From Gracilibacillus alcaliphilus (GTDB lineage: Bacteria > Bacillota > Bacilli > Bacillales > Amphibacillaceae), in NCBI RefSeq assembly GCF_016909015.1, contig NZ_JAFBFA010000018.1:31395-95394 (forward strand): 64,000 bases of DNA, written 5' to 3'. Under the pieces are notes generated by a model. It was not told the DNA's origin. It did no database searches and worked only from the letters and a program-made list of their open reading frames with translations. Below, piece by piece: positions 54,097 through 62,426 of this stretch. The position numbers and the translations under genes were made by a program. Every line of letters starts with the position of its first letter. Within the stretch, counting starts at the first letter, position 1.

Positions 54097-55070
54097 TGTG
54101 TCACCTCTCTTCTTTTTTTCCTTTCTTTCCGGTATCTTCTAATATCCCCTAAGAATCCTGCCCCGCCAAAGGCTAAGCTTATCGCAAAGGTAAAAATACC
54201 AAGAAGAACCCCCGCTGCAGAAGCATATCCCATCATAGGTCTAGAACCACCATGTGCGTCTGAGAAGGCGTAGTTATAAATATATAAATCTAATGTTTCT
54301 GTTGCATAATATGGACCACCATCTGTTAAAGTCTTCACCAAATCAAAAACATGCATGCCCCCTACTAATGAAAGGAGAACAATTACGGCCAGCATAGGTT
54401 TTAATAATGGCAACGTGATATGTTGGAGTGTTTTCCAAAACCCTGCTCCATCTAATTGTGCAGATTCATATAATTCCCCTGGTATTGCTTGTAAACCTGC
54501 TAACCAATAAACCATGTTTATACCTAGACTTTTCCATGATCCTACTAGAATTAATACAAGTAAAGCTAAAGAGCCCTCCGTTAACCATGGTATCGGTAAA
54601 TTAATTATTTTTAATGTAAGAAGTAACTCATTTACTAATCCATCAATTCCAAATATACTGCTCATTATAATCCCGATAATGGCTGTAGTGGTTACTACCG
54701 GCAAAAAATAGATCGTTCTATAGAAACCTTTGCCTGACAATCTTGCATCATTCAAAATGATAGCCAATATTAACCCCAATCCCACGCTAATGACAGTTGT
54801 TCCTATTACATAGTAAAGTGTATTTAAAAAAGCATTCCAAAACCTGCTATCTCCAAAAAGTCTTATGTAATTATCAAAACTAACAAAATTTTCTAGAGGA
54901 CCAATACCAGACCACCTATAGAAAGAGTATACGTAACTCATTATAATGGGATAAGCCGATAAACCCAGAAACACTATGGTTTGTGGTAACAAAAATATCA
55001 TTGCCCATATATATCGACGTTTAGTTCTCTTACTAAGCTTTGTTTTTGTCACTTGTTTTTGTTTTGTCAC
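54093..55070 (-). CDS. carbohydrate ABC transporter permease, MalF type
   Basis: About 325 residues from a GTG at 55070 (VTKQKQVTKTKLSKRTKRR), which has AAAGGG about 9 nt upstream. A longer frame to 55148 is unlikely because its first codons overlap one arm of the strong hairpin at 55113-55152 and its ATGs lack SDs. Six membrane segments, EAA loop ESAQLDGAGFWK, and VFDLVKTLTDGGPYYATETL are typical of MalF-type permeases. Confidence 0.88.
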   Translation of the reverse strand: MTKQKQVTKTKLSKRTKRRYIWAMIFLLPQTIVFLGLSAYPIIMSYVYSFYRWSGIGPLENFVSFDNYIRLFGDSRFWNAFLNTLYYVIGTTVISVGLGLILAIILNDARLSGKGFYRTIYFLPVVTTTAIIGIIMSSIFGIDGLVNELLLTLKIINLPIPWLTEGSLALLVLILVGSWKSLGINMVYWLAGLQAIPGELYESAQLDGAGFWKTLQHITLPLLKPMLAVIVLLSLVGGMHVFDLVKTLTDGGPYYATETLDLYIYNYAFSDAHGGSRPMMGYASAAGVLLGIFTFAISLAFGGAGFLGDIRRYRKERKKRREVTQ

Positions 55071-55112
55071 TATTTCACGCCCTTTCTTCAAGCTCTCCAT
55101 ACTTTTATTATG

Positions 55113-55152
55113 AGTAATGAGCACGAATTGTATATAAATCGTGCTCATTACT
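55113..55152 (-). promoter_or_regulatory. 14-bp perfect stem-loop between binding-protein and permease genes
   Basis: AGTAATGAGCACGA (55113-55126) and TCGTGCTCATTACT (55139-55152) form a perfect stem with a 12-base loop, about 20 bases after the binding-protein stop and 43 bases before the permease GTG. No T-tail. Such hairpins commonly stabilise the upstream message so that binding protein exceeds permease; this role is inferred. Confidence 0.75.
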
Positions 55153-55173
55153 TATTTAAAGTATGATTAGTTA

Positions 55174-56589
55174 CTATTCCGCTCCCTCATATGGAGTAAA
55201 TGGTTCCCAATCAGGAAATTGATATGTTTCTTTACTGACATCCGAAAATTCCTCTAAAAGTTCATTAAAGACTTCATTCGCTTCTTCATTTAAATTATTC
55301 AACTCGACTTCAATATCATCTATACTTTCAGTCATGTAGCCCACTGCGACTTCGCCTATATCATTCCAGCCAAGGCGGCTAAAAAGTTCCGTCTCAAAAT
55401 CCACTATTTCCAGAGTTCTCTCTGTTGGTTTTGGAACTGGAATTGCCCGTTCAGTCATTAAATCAAGTATATCTTCGAATTGTGGAAATGGTAATTCACC
55501 TTCTACATCCATCTTAGCTGGTTGAGTTGTACCTGTTGCTAAAATGACTTCGCTATAAAGGTGTTCTTTTGCATATTCTAAAAACACTTTTACTTCTTCC
55601 CAATGTTCGGTATTATTATTTACCATAAGACCGTCTGCCTGCCTAGCGTTCATATAATACCAAGGTTTACCATCTTGTGTAGGTAAATCAACTACTCCCC
55701 ATTCTTCAAAATCACTGCCTTCAATTAAATTTGTACCAGTCCAATTACCACTTATATAAAATGCAGCTTTTCCTGCAGCAAAATTTGCTTCTGCTTTGGT
55801 GGTATCTACTTCTATACTCATTGGGTGCATGACACCTTCATCATACATTTGCTTTAAGAATTCGATCGACTCAACGTTACCTTCTGTTGCAAAACTAGGT
55901 TCACCCTCTTTGAAATCGAACTTCCAAGGTGTATTTGGAGATATTGCTGTAGCCATCATGTGAACAAAGCCAGCGTTTGCCCAATCTACATTACTCCACA
56001 TGAAGCCATATACAGAACCGTTTGAAGCTTCATTTATCTGTTTTCCTACCGTCATCATCTCATCCCATGTTTGTGGAATATCAGATTCGGCTATCCCATA
56101 TTCTTCAAGTACATTTTTATTGTAATACAACATATTTACACCATGATTAGGTGAAAACATTGGTAAGACATAAACATTATCATTTAATGTTGTTCCACCC
56201 TCAAACCATGTTCCAGGAAAAAATTCATCTTTTACTTCCTCAGGGAAGATTTCATTTAAGTCTTTCACCAAATCCAATTCTACTAATTCGTCTAAACTAG
56301 GCTGGGTTGTAAAAATATCTGGTAAGCTGTTCTCAGAGATTGCTGTTTGGTATTGCGCAGTATTAGAGGCCAATGGAATGTTTTGCAGTTCAATGGTTAT
56401 ATCTGAATGCTCTTCTTCAAAACCAGCAATAAAAGCTTCGAAAGGTTGATTTAACTCTGGGTATCTATTCCACATTGTTAAAGTAACTGAATCTCCTTCT
56501 GTTTTTGTATCTCCATCATTTCCGCAAGCGGCTAGCAGCATGAGCACCCCTGCTATTAAAAAAACGAACCAATTCGATCTTGTTTTCAT
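55174..56589 (-). CDS. sugar ABC transporter substrate-binding lipoprotein
   Basis: 471 residues. Signal MKTRSNWFVFLIAGVLMLL with lipobox LAAC (Cys22). Family-1 binding domain: VTLTMWNRYPELNQPFEAFI, LPDIFTTQPSLDELV, NMLYYNKNVLEEYGI, WDEMMTVGKQINE, AAFYISGNWTGTNL. RBS GGAGGGG. First gene of the operon leading to GH35, with two related upstream motifs (56646 and 56716), so probably AraC-activated import of a galactoside (inference from GH35). Confidence 0.93.
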   Translation of the reverse strand: MKTRSNWFVFLIAGVLMLLAACGNDGDTKTEGDSVTLTMWNRYPELNQPFEAFIAGFEEEHSDITIELQNIPLASNTAQYQTAISENSLPDIFTTQPSLDELVELDLVKDLNEIFPEEVKDEFFPGTWFEGGTTLNDNVYVLPMFSPNHGVNMLYYNKNVLEEYGIAESDIPQTWDEMMTVGKQINEASNGSVYGFMWSNVDWANAGFVHMMATAISPNTPWKFDFKEGEPSFATEGNVESIEFLKQMYDEGVMHPMSIEVDTTKAEANFAAGKAAFYISGNWTGTNLIEGSDFEEWGVVDLPTQDGKPWYYMNARQADGLMVNNNTEHWEEVKVFLEYAKEHLYSEVILATGTTQPAKMDVEGELPFPQFEDILDLMTERAIPVPKPTERTLEIVDFETELFSRLGWNDIGEVAVGYMTESIDDIEVELNNLNEEANEVFNELLEEFSDVSKETYQFPDWEPFTPYEGAE

Positions 56590-56645
56590 TTAAAACCCCT
56601 CCAATTATTTTTTGATGACATTATTATAGACGTTAGATAAAGGGA

Positions 56646-56663
56646 GCGAATTTGGTCTATTAG
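56646..56663 (+). promoter_or_regulatory. inverted half-copy of the shared motif
   Basis: GCGAATTTGGTCTATTAG on the + strand matches the minus-strand reading of site 3 (GCGAATATAGTCCATTAT) at 14 of 18 positions. The pair would form a widely spaced inverted repeat flanking the binding-protein promoter, as in looping AraC systems (inference). Confidence 0.45.
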
Positions 56664-56715
56664 TAATGTACTATTATCATAATAAAGAATTCGCTTACAC
56701 CCAATTCACAATAAT

Positions 56716-56738
56716 CTGTTTATAATGGACTATATTCG
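56716..56738 (-). promoter_or_regulatory. shared 23-bp regulatory motif, site 3
   Basis: The + strand reads CTGTTTATAATGG then ACTATATTCG, starting 127 bases upstream of the binding-protein gene at 56589. It matches sites 1 and 2 at 20 of 23 positions each without gaps. On the minus strand the core is GAATATAGTCC-ATTATAAACAG. Confidence 0.65.
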
Positions 56739-57321
56739 CTTTTTTATAATTGATTTTATTTCATTTAAGATTTTTAAAATAGGATAGAGTAGAAAAGAAA
56801 ACTGGGAAAATCGCTGTTATTCACGGCTTTTGAGATAGAATGACAGGGGAAAATGATATTCACTATTTTATTGCGTTTTATCCAAAGGAAGTTGATAACG
56901 TTCATAACAATTAGTCATAAAAATTGATGAGATGAGGTTGATTAATGGAAAAGTTGCATACTACGCTGTCTTAATTGGAGGTGCCTATCAATGTTTAGTT
57001 GGAAAGCTTACATCGGATTGGAAGTACAGACTGTAGAGTAAGTAGATCTTTCTTTTATTTATTGGGTTGGTCAGATAATTAAATAGATGTTAAATAATTC
57101 TCCAAGACAAGCAGCATATAAAGATATCTTCAAATAAATTTCTCGCTATTGGAAATAGTGTTTTTCAGGATTGTGGCTTTTAAATATTTTTTAATACTAT
57201 TCCTTAGAGAACCCCAGCAGAAAAAGATTGATATTGGGCTCTTTACATAATGATAAGCTGTCTGCGTAGTAAATAGCGACGTACTGACATGGTGAACTCG
57301 CTGCTTCCATAACCTTTTAGC
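56739..57321. other. intergenic gap with no recognised gene
   Basis: No gene, terminator or known RNA recognised. A short protein-like stretch near 56946-57040 (VAYYAVLIGGAYQCLVGKL then TSDWKYRL-stop) may be gene debris. The repeat with the parS-like box follows at 57322. Confidence 0.4.
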
Positions 57322-57451
57322 ACATTGTTTCACGTGTAACTTTTATACTTCATTACGATTTTATATTTTATTGTTCTGTTTCACCAGCTTAGGTTTTAGA
57401 CTGATAAGCTCCTAGCGGAATAAAACATTTGTGGAGAACTTTCCGCTCACC
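57322..57451. repeat. dispersed repeat with parS-like box, copy 2
   Basis: Same element as 20996-21146, 20 bases shorter in the middle. The parS-like 16-mer TGTTTCACGTGTAACT is at 57326-57341. It sits about 100 bases beyond the terminator of the GH32-like gene. Confidence 0.65.
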
Positions 57452-57553
57452 TTTAGTGTTAAATGATTCTAGCCTCAAAGATGAAAACAAGAAACGCAGG
57501 GGTGAAGTACAGAAGGCAACCTTCATTCCCTGGAAGTAAAAAACAACAAAAAA

Positions 57554-57601
57554 GTGTTTAGAGAAGGATATCTGCTTCATCATTGTACCCTTCCTAAACA
57601 C
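57554..57601 (-). terminator. terminator of the GH32-like gene
   Basis: GTGTTTAG-A-GAAGG pairs with CCTTC-CTAAACAC; the minus strand continues with TTTTTTGTTG. Ten bases after the stop. Two copies of this hairpin with the gene's 3' end occur at 9025 and 39232. Confidence 0.8.
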
Positions 57602-57610
57602 TATATTTGA

Positions 57611-59038
57611 TTACTCTGTCATTAAACGTATCGAACGAAATACTGCTGCACCATCTGAAACAAAAAATCCAAATTTTCTCCCTTTATAGTTAAATAAGCG
57701 CGTGCTGAAAGCTGTTTCCCCATTGATATACATGACCATTACGGAATCTTCGATAAAAATTTTCACATGATAAGGAGTGTCTGGCTCTAAGATAATCGGA
57801 CGCTCCATTTCCACAGCATATGGAAACATTTTACCTCCATCTTCAAACATTCGCAGGCCTGAACGGATCTGAACTCGATTATACCAAGGTTCAAAACACA
57901 GATGATAACCTTCTGAAAATCCTTCATCTACCTGCAGGGCAATCCCAAAACGGCTAGGTTTGCCACTGTATTGAATCGTTACCTCCAGACAGCATAAGTC
58001 AGGAATTTGACTGCCTAACAAGCTGGCATATCCCCCTTCTGAATGAACTGTTGCCTTATTATTATCTGCTTTCCATTCACCGTTTAACGGATGTAAGGTA
58101 ATAGGCTGTGAGTTTTGAATTACAGAATCAACAGCCTCTGGTACAGTCACCCCAAGGGTGCCATCGGCTCTTTGGACGATTTTATGAATGACCATCGCAC
58201 CGCCCCAGTCCCATGTATGATAATCAGCACCTATATCTGTTGGAGGATTAATTCCCCACATGTTTTCACGTCGTGTAGGATTCCAGCCAAAGATATAGTG
58301 ATCTTTACCATCGCTAGCCGTCTTCGCGGCATAATAGGCACGTGTATCAAACGTATCCACCTCTGGGCGAAGCCATGGGCCGTTGAGAGAACGGCTCATG
58401 CGGTAGTAAGTAGCAAAGCCATCTGTATAGCTGGAGTACACGAGATAATACCAATCACCTATCTTAAAGAGATCTGCACACTCAAGGGCAGATTGATGTA
58501 TGCCTGGTGCATATAAGGGTTGACGGTAATCCCAACGCACCAAGTCATCTGACGTGCAAAGACCGACACAGCCATTTCGTTCTGTTTGTGCTTTTTCTCT
58601 GGCCGACATCAACATCCACCATTTTTGTTCTTCCTCATTCCAGAAAACAAATGGATCGCGCCAGTCTGTCAAAGCATAGATCTCGTCATCGGCGGTAAAT
58701 GTATGTTCTGGTATGTCTGTCCAATTCTCATAATCTGTACTAACGGCATGTCTTGTATACTGCCTTTCCGGATTATGCTCAAAGGTACAATAGAACATAT
58801 GGTACATCCCGTCTGCCTCTATGATAGATCCTGTACCACCTTGTATACCGCTTGGCTGTTCTTCAAAATGAAGTAAATCAGAGGTAGTCAACCGATGCCA
58901 TCCATGCACAATATCCGATCCGTTATAATCAGTGTTCCAGTTTTTTAGATAGAAACAATCAAATTGTTGGTCTTTGTGATTGTAGTACGGAATAACGTCA
59001 CCAATTTTTGCATTTTCAGCTGTGTAAAATAATTTCAT
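57611..59038 (-). CDS. GH32-type glycoside hydrolase (levanase/sucrase-like)
   Basis: 475 residues, no signal peptide. Five-bladed propeller at about 1-320: probable nucleophile Asp14 (KIGDVIPYYN, in place of the usual NDPNG context), transition-state stabiliser WRDPFV (Asp128) and acid/base ECADLF (Glu186). These RDP and EC motifs are GH32 hallmarks. The C-terminal beta-sandwich is at about 325-475 (MVMYINGETAFSTRLFNYKG). The altered first motif may mean a non-sucrose substrate. RBS GGGAGAG. Last gene of the leftward unit with YesL-like and ABC genes. Confidence 0.85.
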   Translation of the reverse strand: MKLFYTAENAKIGDVIPYYNHKDQQFDCFYLKNWNTDYNGSDIVHGWHRLTTSDLLHFEEQPSGIQGGTGSIIEADGMYHMFYCTFEHNPERQYTRHAVSTDYENWTDIPEHTFTADDEIYALTDWRDPFVFWNEEEQKWWMLMSAREKAQTERNGCVGLCTSDDLVRWDYRQPLYAPGIHQSALECADLFKIGDWYYLVYSSYTDGFATYYRMSRSLNGPWLRPEVDTFDTRAYYAAKTASDGKDHYIFGWNPTRRENMWGINPPTDIGADYHTWDWGGAMVIHKIVQRADGTLGVTVPEAVDSVIQNSQPITLHPLNGEWKADNNKATVHSEGGYASLLGSQIPDLCCLEVTIQYSGKPSRFGIALQVDEGFSEGYHLCFEPWYNRVQIRSGLRMFEDGGKMFPYAVEMERPIILEPDTPYHVKIFIEDSVMVMYINGETAFSTRLFNYKGRKFGFFVSDGAAVFRSIRLMTE

Positions 59039-59072
59039 ACTGTATCTCTCCCTTAAAGTTTTATCTATAGAA

Positions 59073-59684
59073 CTAAGAAACAGAAGAATCTTGGATAACT
59101 TGCCTTTGAAATATATAGTTACAAAGAGTATATATGATGTATGCGCATGTACTTACAATAATAAAGATCGAGATGGGCATAACATAGATGACAGAGACAC
59201 TTATCACGGTTATCCCCAGCAGAGCAAAAGTCAATAAAGGGGAAACAAACACCATAGTAAAAGAGTTTTTAATCTGACTTTTCCAATTGGACTCTATATG
59301 AGCTAGAACAGGAAACAGATAAATCGTTGTTGATATATAAAAAAGCCACACGAACAGCAGGATAATAAGCAGCAATTGATGAAATAATGATGAACCTAAT
59401 TGTATCAGGTAAGAATCCCAGACCAAAAATAAACCTATAGCTGTCCATAGAATGGAAATCCCTATACTTTGTCTTAAACTCTTTTTGAGCAAGGAAAAAA
59501 ATGAGATACATACACCTCTCCCTTCCTTCTTCGCAACCCAATTACGAACAACTCCAAACATAGCCACCGTAGAAGGAAAGATAGTGATGATAGGCAGACA
59601 CATGATCAGCCAGAGCAAATTTAACAGCAGTAAATCAGCTATTTTTTCAAGGAAACCATACAGCCTGCTTTCCAGAATATTCAT
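59073..59684 (-). CDS. DUF624 (YesL-like) membrane protein
   Basis: 203 residues with about five hydrophobic segments (LLLLNLLWLIMCLPIITIFP, ISILWTAIGLFLVW, LLLIILLFVWLFYISTTIYL, LTFALLGITVISVSVIYVMP). N-terminus LESRLYGFLEKIADLLLLN is typical of YesL, a protein of unknown function that occurs next to LplB/YtcP-type ABC importers in Bacillaceae, as here. RBS GGAGGGGG. Lies between the importer and the GH32-like gene. Confidence 0.9.
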   Translation of the reverse strand: MNILESRLYGFLEKIADLLLLNLLWLIMCLPIITIFPSTVAMFGVVRNWVAKKEGRGVCISFFSLLKKSLRQSIGISILWTAIGLFLVWDSYLIQLGSSLFHQLLLIILLFVWLFYISTTIYLFPVLAHIESNWKSQIKNSFTMVFVSPLLTFALLGITVISVSVIYVMPISIFIIVSTCAYIIYTLCNYIFQRQVIQDSSVS

Positions 59685-59775
59685 ATGCAGATCCCCCTCC
59701 CCTGCTTATGACCTTTGGATTTTACCAACTTCGGCACACCTCATCTTGAGGGAATGCCGAAGCCGGACAAGGTAC

Positions 59776-61416
59776 TTATTGATTTTCTAGGTAATCATCA
59801 TAGGCATCTTGTACATAGCCGATGAATTCATCCCAGCCGGATCTTTCTAACTCTGCTAAATAATCATCCCACTCTTCTTCTACACCGCCCTCTACAATCC
59901 ATTCTCGCCGTTTTGTATCAATCAACCCATAAACTATTGGTGATATAATCGCCATTCGTTCAGCGACCTCTGGTTCGTATAATAGAGTATTCGGAATATA
60001 AGGCTGCTCATGTTGTCCATCAAAATAGCCAGAGGCATACATATCGTCCAAGATTCTTTGTGCTCCCGGTTCATACATTACTACCTCATCCCAATATTCA
60101 TCCAGTACGGCTAAAGGATTATTATCGGCAATCGTATGGACATGACGCATCTCACCATGATTGTCCAATCCATCCTGCACTTCGCCTTGAACCATTACAC
60201 CATCTTCATTTTCTTCATAGTAGTAGCTTAGTGGCCCCCAGTTGGCTTGCACGGACCATTCCGGTTTATACATTAGATCGACCCATTCCAATAATTTTTC
60301 GGGATTTTCCACTTCTCTGCTCATTGCAAAAGCCGCCGGATTATGCAATTCAGAAAGGTTCTCCCGGGTTCCAAATTCCCCTCCCGGCCCTTGCAAATTA
60401 GGGACTGGCACATAACCGCTGCCTCTTTCTTCCCCAGCCAGATCAACTGGATGCCCCCATGAAAGAACAGAACCCACAATCACATCGTCAGAACGCAGCT
60501 TGCTCTGTAATCCCGTATGTTCCGTTGTCATGAAGTTCGGATCAATCAGACCTTCTTGATACATCTCATGTAAATATTGTATACCTGTTTTATATGCCTC
60601 TGTAGTCGCTGTGCTGATTATGTTTCCGTTTTCATCAGGAGCCATGCTGTCTCCTCGATCTGCCTGTCCCCAAAGTCCAAAGAATTTACCAAAATCCGTA
60701 TTATTCCTCCAAGAACCGATTCCAGAATCCTGTTCTTGGTTTGCCATCGCAAGGCCAATTTCGTCCGCCTCGCCATTTCCGTTCATATCATTTTCCACAA
60801 ACTGTTTCAACGTATCACGATATTCATCAATAGTAGTAGGCATTGGAAGACCTAATTCATCCAGCCATGGCTGATAAATACGCAAAACCCCTTGACTTGT
60901 AATTAAACCATACATTTCTTCGATATAAGGAAGACTGTAAATATGTCCATCGGGAGCCGTGATTTGTCCAAGATACTCTGGTCTTTTTTCTAACACCTCT
61001 GAAAAATACGGCATGACATCTGGATTAATATAGTCCTCGATGGGCAATAACTGCTGTGTATTATTCATGACCTGATTTTCGGTCAATGTGTCCATAAAAG
61101 CATCTGGAAGATCGTTACTGGCCAACATAAGACTTACTTTTTCCTCCACAGCTACATCAGCAATTTCTGTCCACGTCAAATCGATATCAGGTGCCTCTTC
61201 CATAAAGTTTTGATAAAAAATCATGTCCTCGATTGGTAAATTACGCGGCTCTTGTCCGCGAACTATTTCATAGGTATCTCCGTTAGAATTACCGTTGCTG
61301 CTTGACCCTCCATCACTTTGGTTATCAGCAGATTCGTTCCATAGGCTGCAGCCAGTAATCAATACGATGGATGCCACTAACGTAAACATTAATATAAGGG
61401 ATTTTTTACATTTCAC
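59776..61416 (-). CDS. ABC transporter substrate-binding lipoprotein (LipO/YtcQ type)
   Basis: 546 residues from a GTG start (AGAGGTTGA about 10 nt upstream). Signal MKCKKSLILMFTLVASIVL with lipobox ITGC (Cys23), a Ser/Asn-rich linker (SDGGSSSNGNSNG), then a long binding domain (EDMIFYQNFMEEAPDIDL, LPDAFMDTLTENQ, IYQPWLDELGLPMPTTIDEY, DMNGNGEADEIGLAM). Partner of the two permeases upstream. The GH32-like gene hints at fructo-oligosaccharides, but the family of long binding proteins usually serves plant polysaccharide fragments; substrate open. Confidence 0.92.
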   Translation of the reverse strand: MKCKKSLILMFTLVASIVLITGCSLWNESADNQSDGGSSSNGNSNGDTYEIVRGQEPRNLPIEDMIFYQNFMEEAPDIDLTWTEIADVAVEEKVSLMLASNDLPDAFMDTLTENQVMNNTQQLLPIEDYINPDVMPYFSEVLEKRPEYLGQITAPDGHIYSLPYIEEMYGLITSQGVLRIYQPWLDELGLPMPTTIDEYRDTLKQFVENDMNGNGEADEIGLAMANQEQDSGIGSWRNNTDFGKFFGLWGQADRGDSMAPDENGNIISTATTEAYKTGIQYLHEMYQEGLIDPNFMTTEHTGLQSKLRSDDVIVGSVLSWGHPVDLAGEERGSGYVPVPNLQGPGGEFGTRENLSELHNPAAFAMSREVENPEKLLEWVDLMYKPEWSVQANWGPLSYYYEENEDGVMVQGEVQDGLDNHGEMRHVHTIADNNPLAVLDEYWDEVVMYEPGAQRILDDMYASGYFDGQHEQPYIPNTLLYEPEVAERMAIISPIVYGLIDTKRREWIVEGGVEEEWDDYLAELERSGWDEFIGYVQDAYDDYLENQ

Positions 61417-61521
61417 GTTTATTCAACCTCTCTAAAGTCAATTTTGATATAGATCATACAGATAGAATGCAATCATTCGAATGACTTTACATGCTGTTGC
61501 AAATACTTTCCAAGAATTACA

Positions 61522-62415
61522 TTACCCTTTTACAGAGCCAATCATCACACCTTTGGCAAAGTACTTCTGAAGAAATGGGTAGAAAACAAGCATTGGCAGG
61601 CTTGCAATCACAATAATTCCATATTTCATTTGTTCTGCTTGATTCTGCCTTTCTATCATGCTTAACGGATCAGAAGATATCGAACTGGCTTCATTCATAA
61701 TAATTAAATTACGCAATACGATTTGCAAAGGATATCTGCTCTCACTGTCCAGATAAATCAATGCTTCAAAAAATGAATTCCAATGCTGAACACCATAGAA
61801 TAGCACCATTACTGCTACAATTACTTTGGATAAAGGGATCACTATTTTAAAGAAAAATTTAAGATCTGAACATCCATCAATCATAGCTGCCTCATGTAAT
61901 TCCTTAGGAATGGTAGATTGAAAAAATGTCCTAGCTAAGATAATGTTAAAAACGGAAGCAGCAGTAGGAAGGATCATCGCCCAAACCGTATTCATCATAC
62001 CTAAATTGGAAACAAGTAAATAAGTAGGAATTAATCCTCCTTGAAAAAACATGGTAAATACGAATAAAAACATAAGCACATTTTTCCCATATAAATCCTT
62101 GCGGGAAAGTACATATCCAGCAGAAATGGTCAACATAATATTAAGCGTAGTGCCAGAGACTGTATAAATAATGGTATTTACGTATCCTCTCCATATTGGT
62201 GCATAATCCAGTATTTTTTCATAGCCGCCTAGATATAATTCCTTCGGATACAGCAGTATACCGCCACGATTGACTATATTTGGATCCGTGATAGAGGCAA
62301 TAACTACAAAATAGAGCGGATATAATACAACCAGACAAATTAACAGCATAACGGTTATATTAATCACATTAAATAATCGGTCTCCCATTGAAAGCTTCTG
62401 CACAATCGTTTTCAT
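61522..62415 (-). CDS. ABC transporter permease (LplC/YtcP type)
   Basis: About 297 residues from ATG 62415 (GGGGG 7 nt upstream; ATG 62433 adds six residues inside the SD region). Six membrane segments, EAA loop EAAMIDGCSDLK, C-terminus LQKYFAKGVMIGSVKG typical of the group. The reading frame begins 12 bases after the partner permease stop region and they are probably coupled. Confidence 0.93.
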   Translation of the reverse strand: MKTIVQKLSMGDRLFNVINITVMLLICLVVLYPLYFVVIASITDPNIVNRGGILLYPKELYLGGYEKILDYAPIWRGYVNTIIYTVSGTTLNIMLTISAGYVLSRKDLYGKNVLMFLFVFTMFFQGGLIPTYLLVSNLGMMNTVWAMILPTAASVFNIILARTFFQSTIPKELHEAAMIDGCSDLKFFFKIVIPLSKVIVAVMVLFYGVQHWNSFFEALIYLDSESRYPLQIVLRNLIIMNEASSISSDPLSMIERQNQAEQMKYGIIVIASLPMLVFYPFLQKYFAKGVMIGSVKG

Positions 62416-62426
62416 TTCCTCACCCC

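Noticed and set aside
55071..55148. 26-residue N-terminal extension of the MalF-type permease
   Set aside because: It is encoded partly by the 14-bp hairpin arm, has no SD, and a GTG with a good SD lies downstream.
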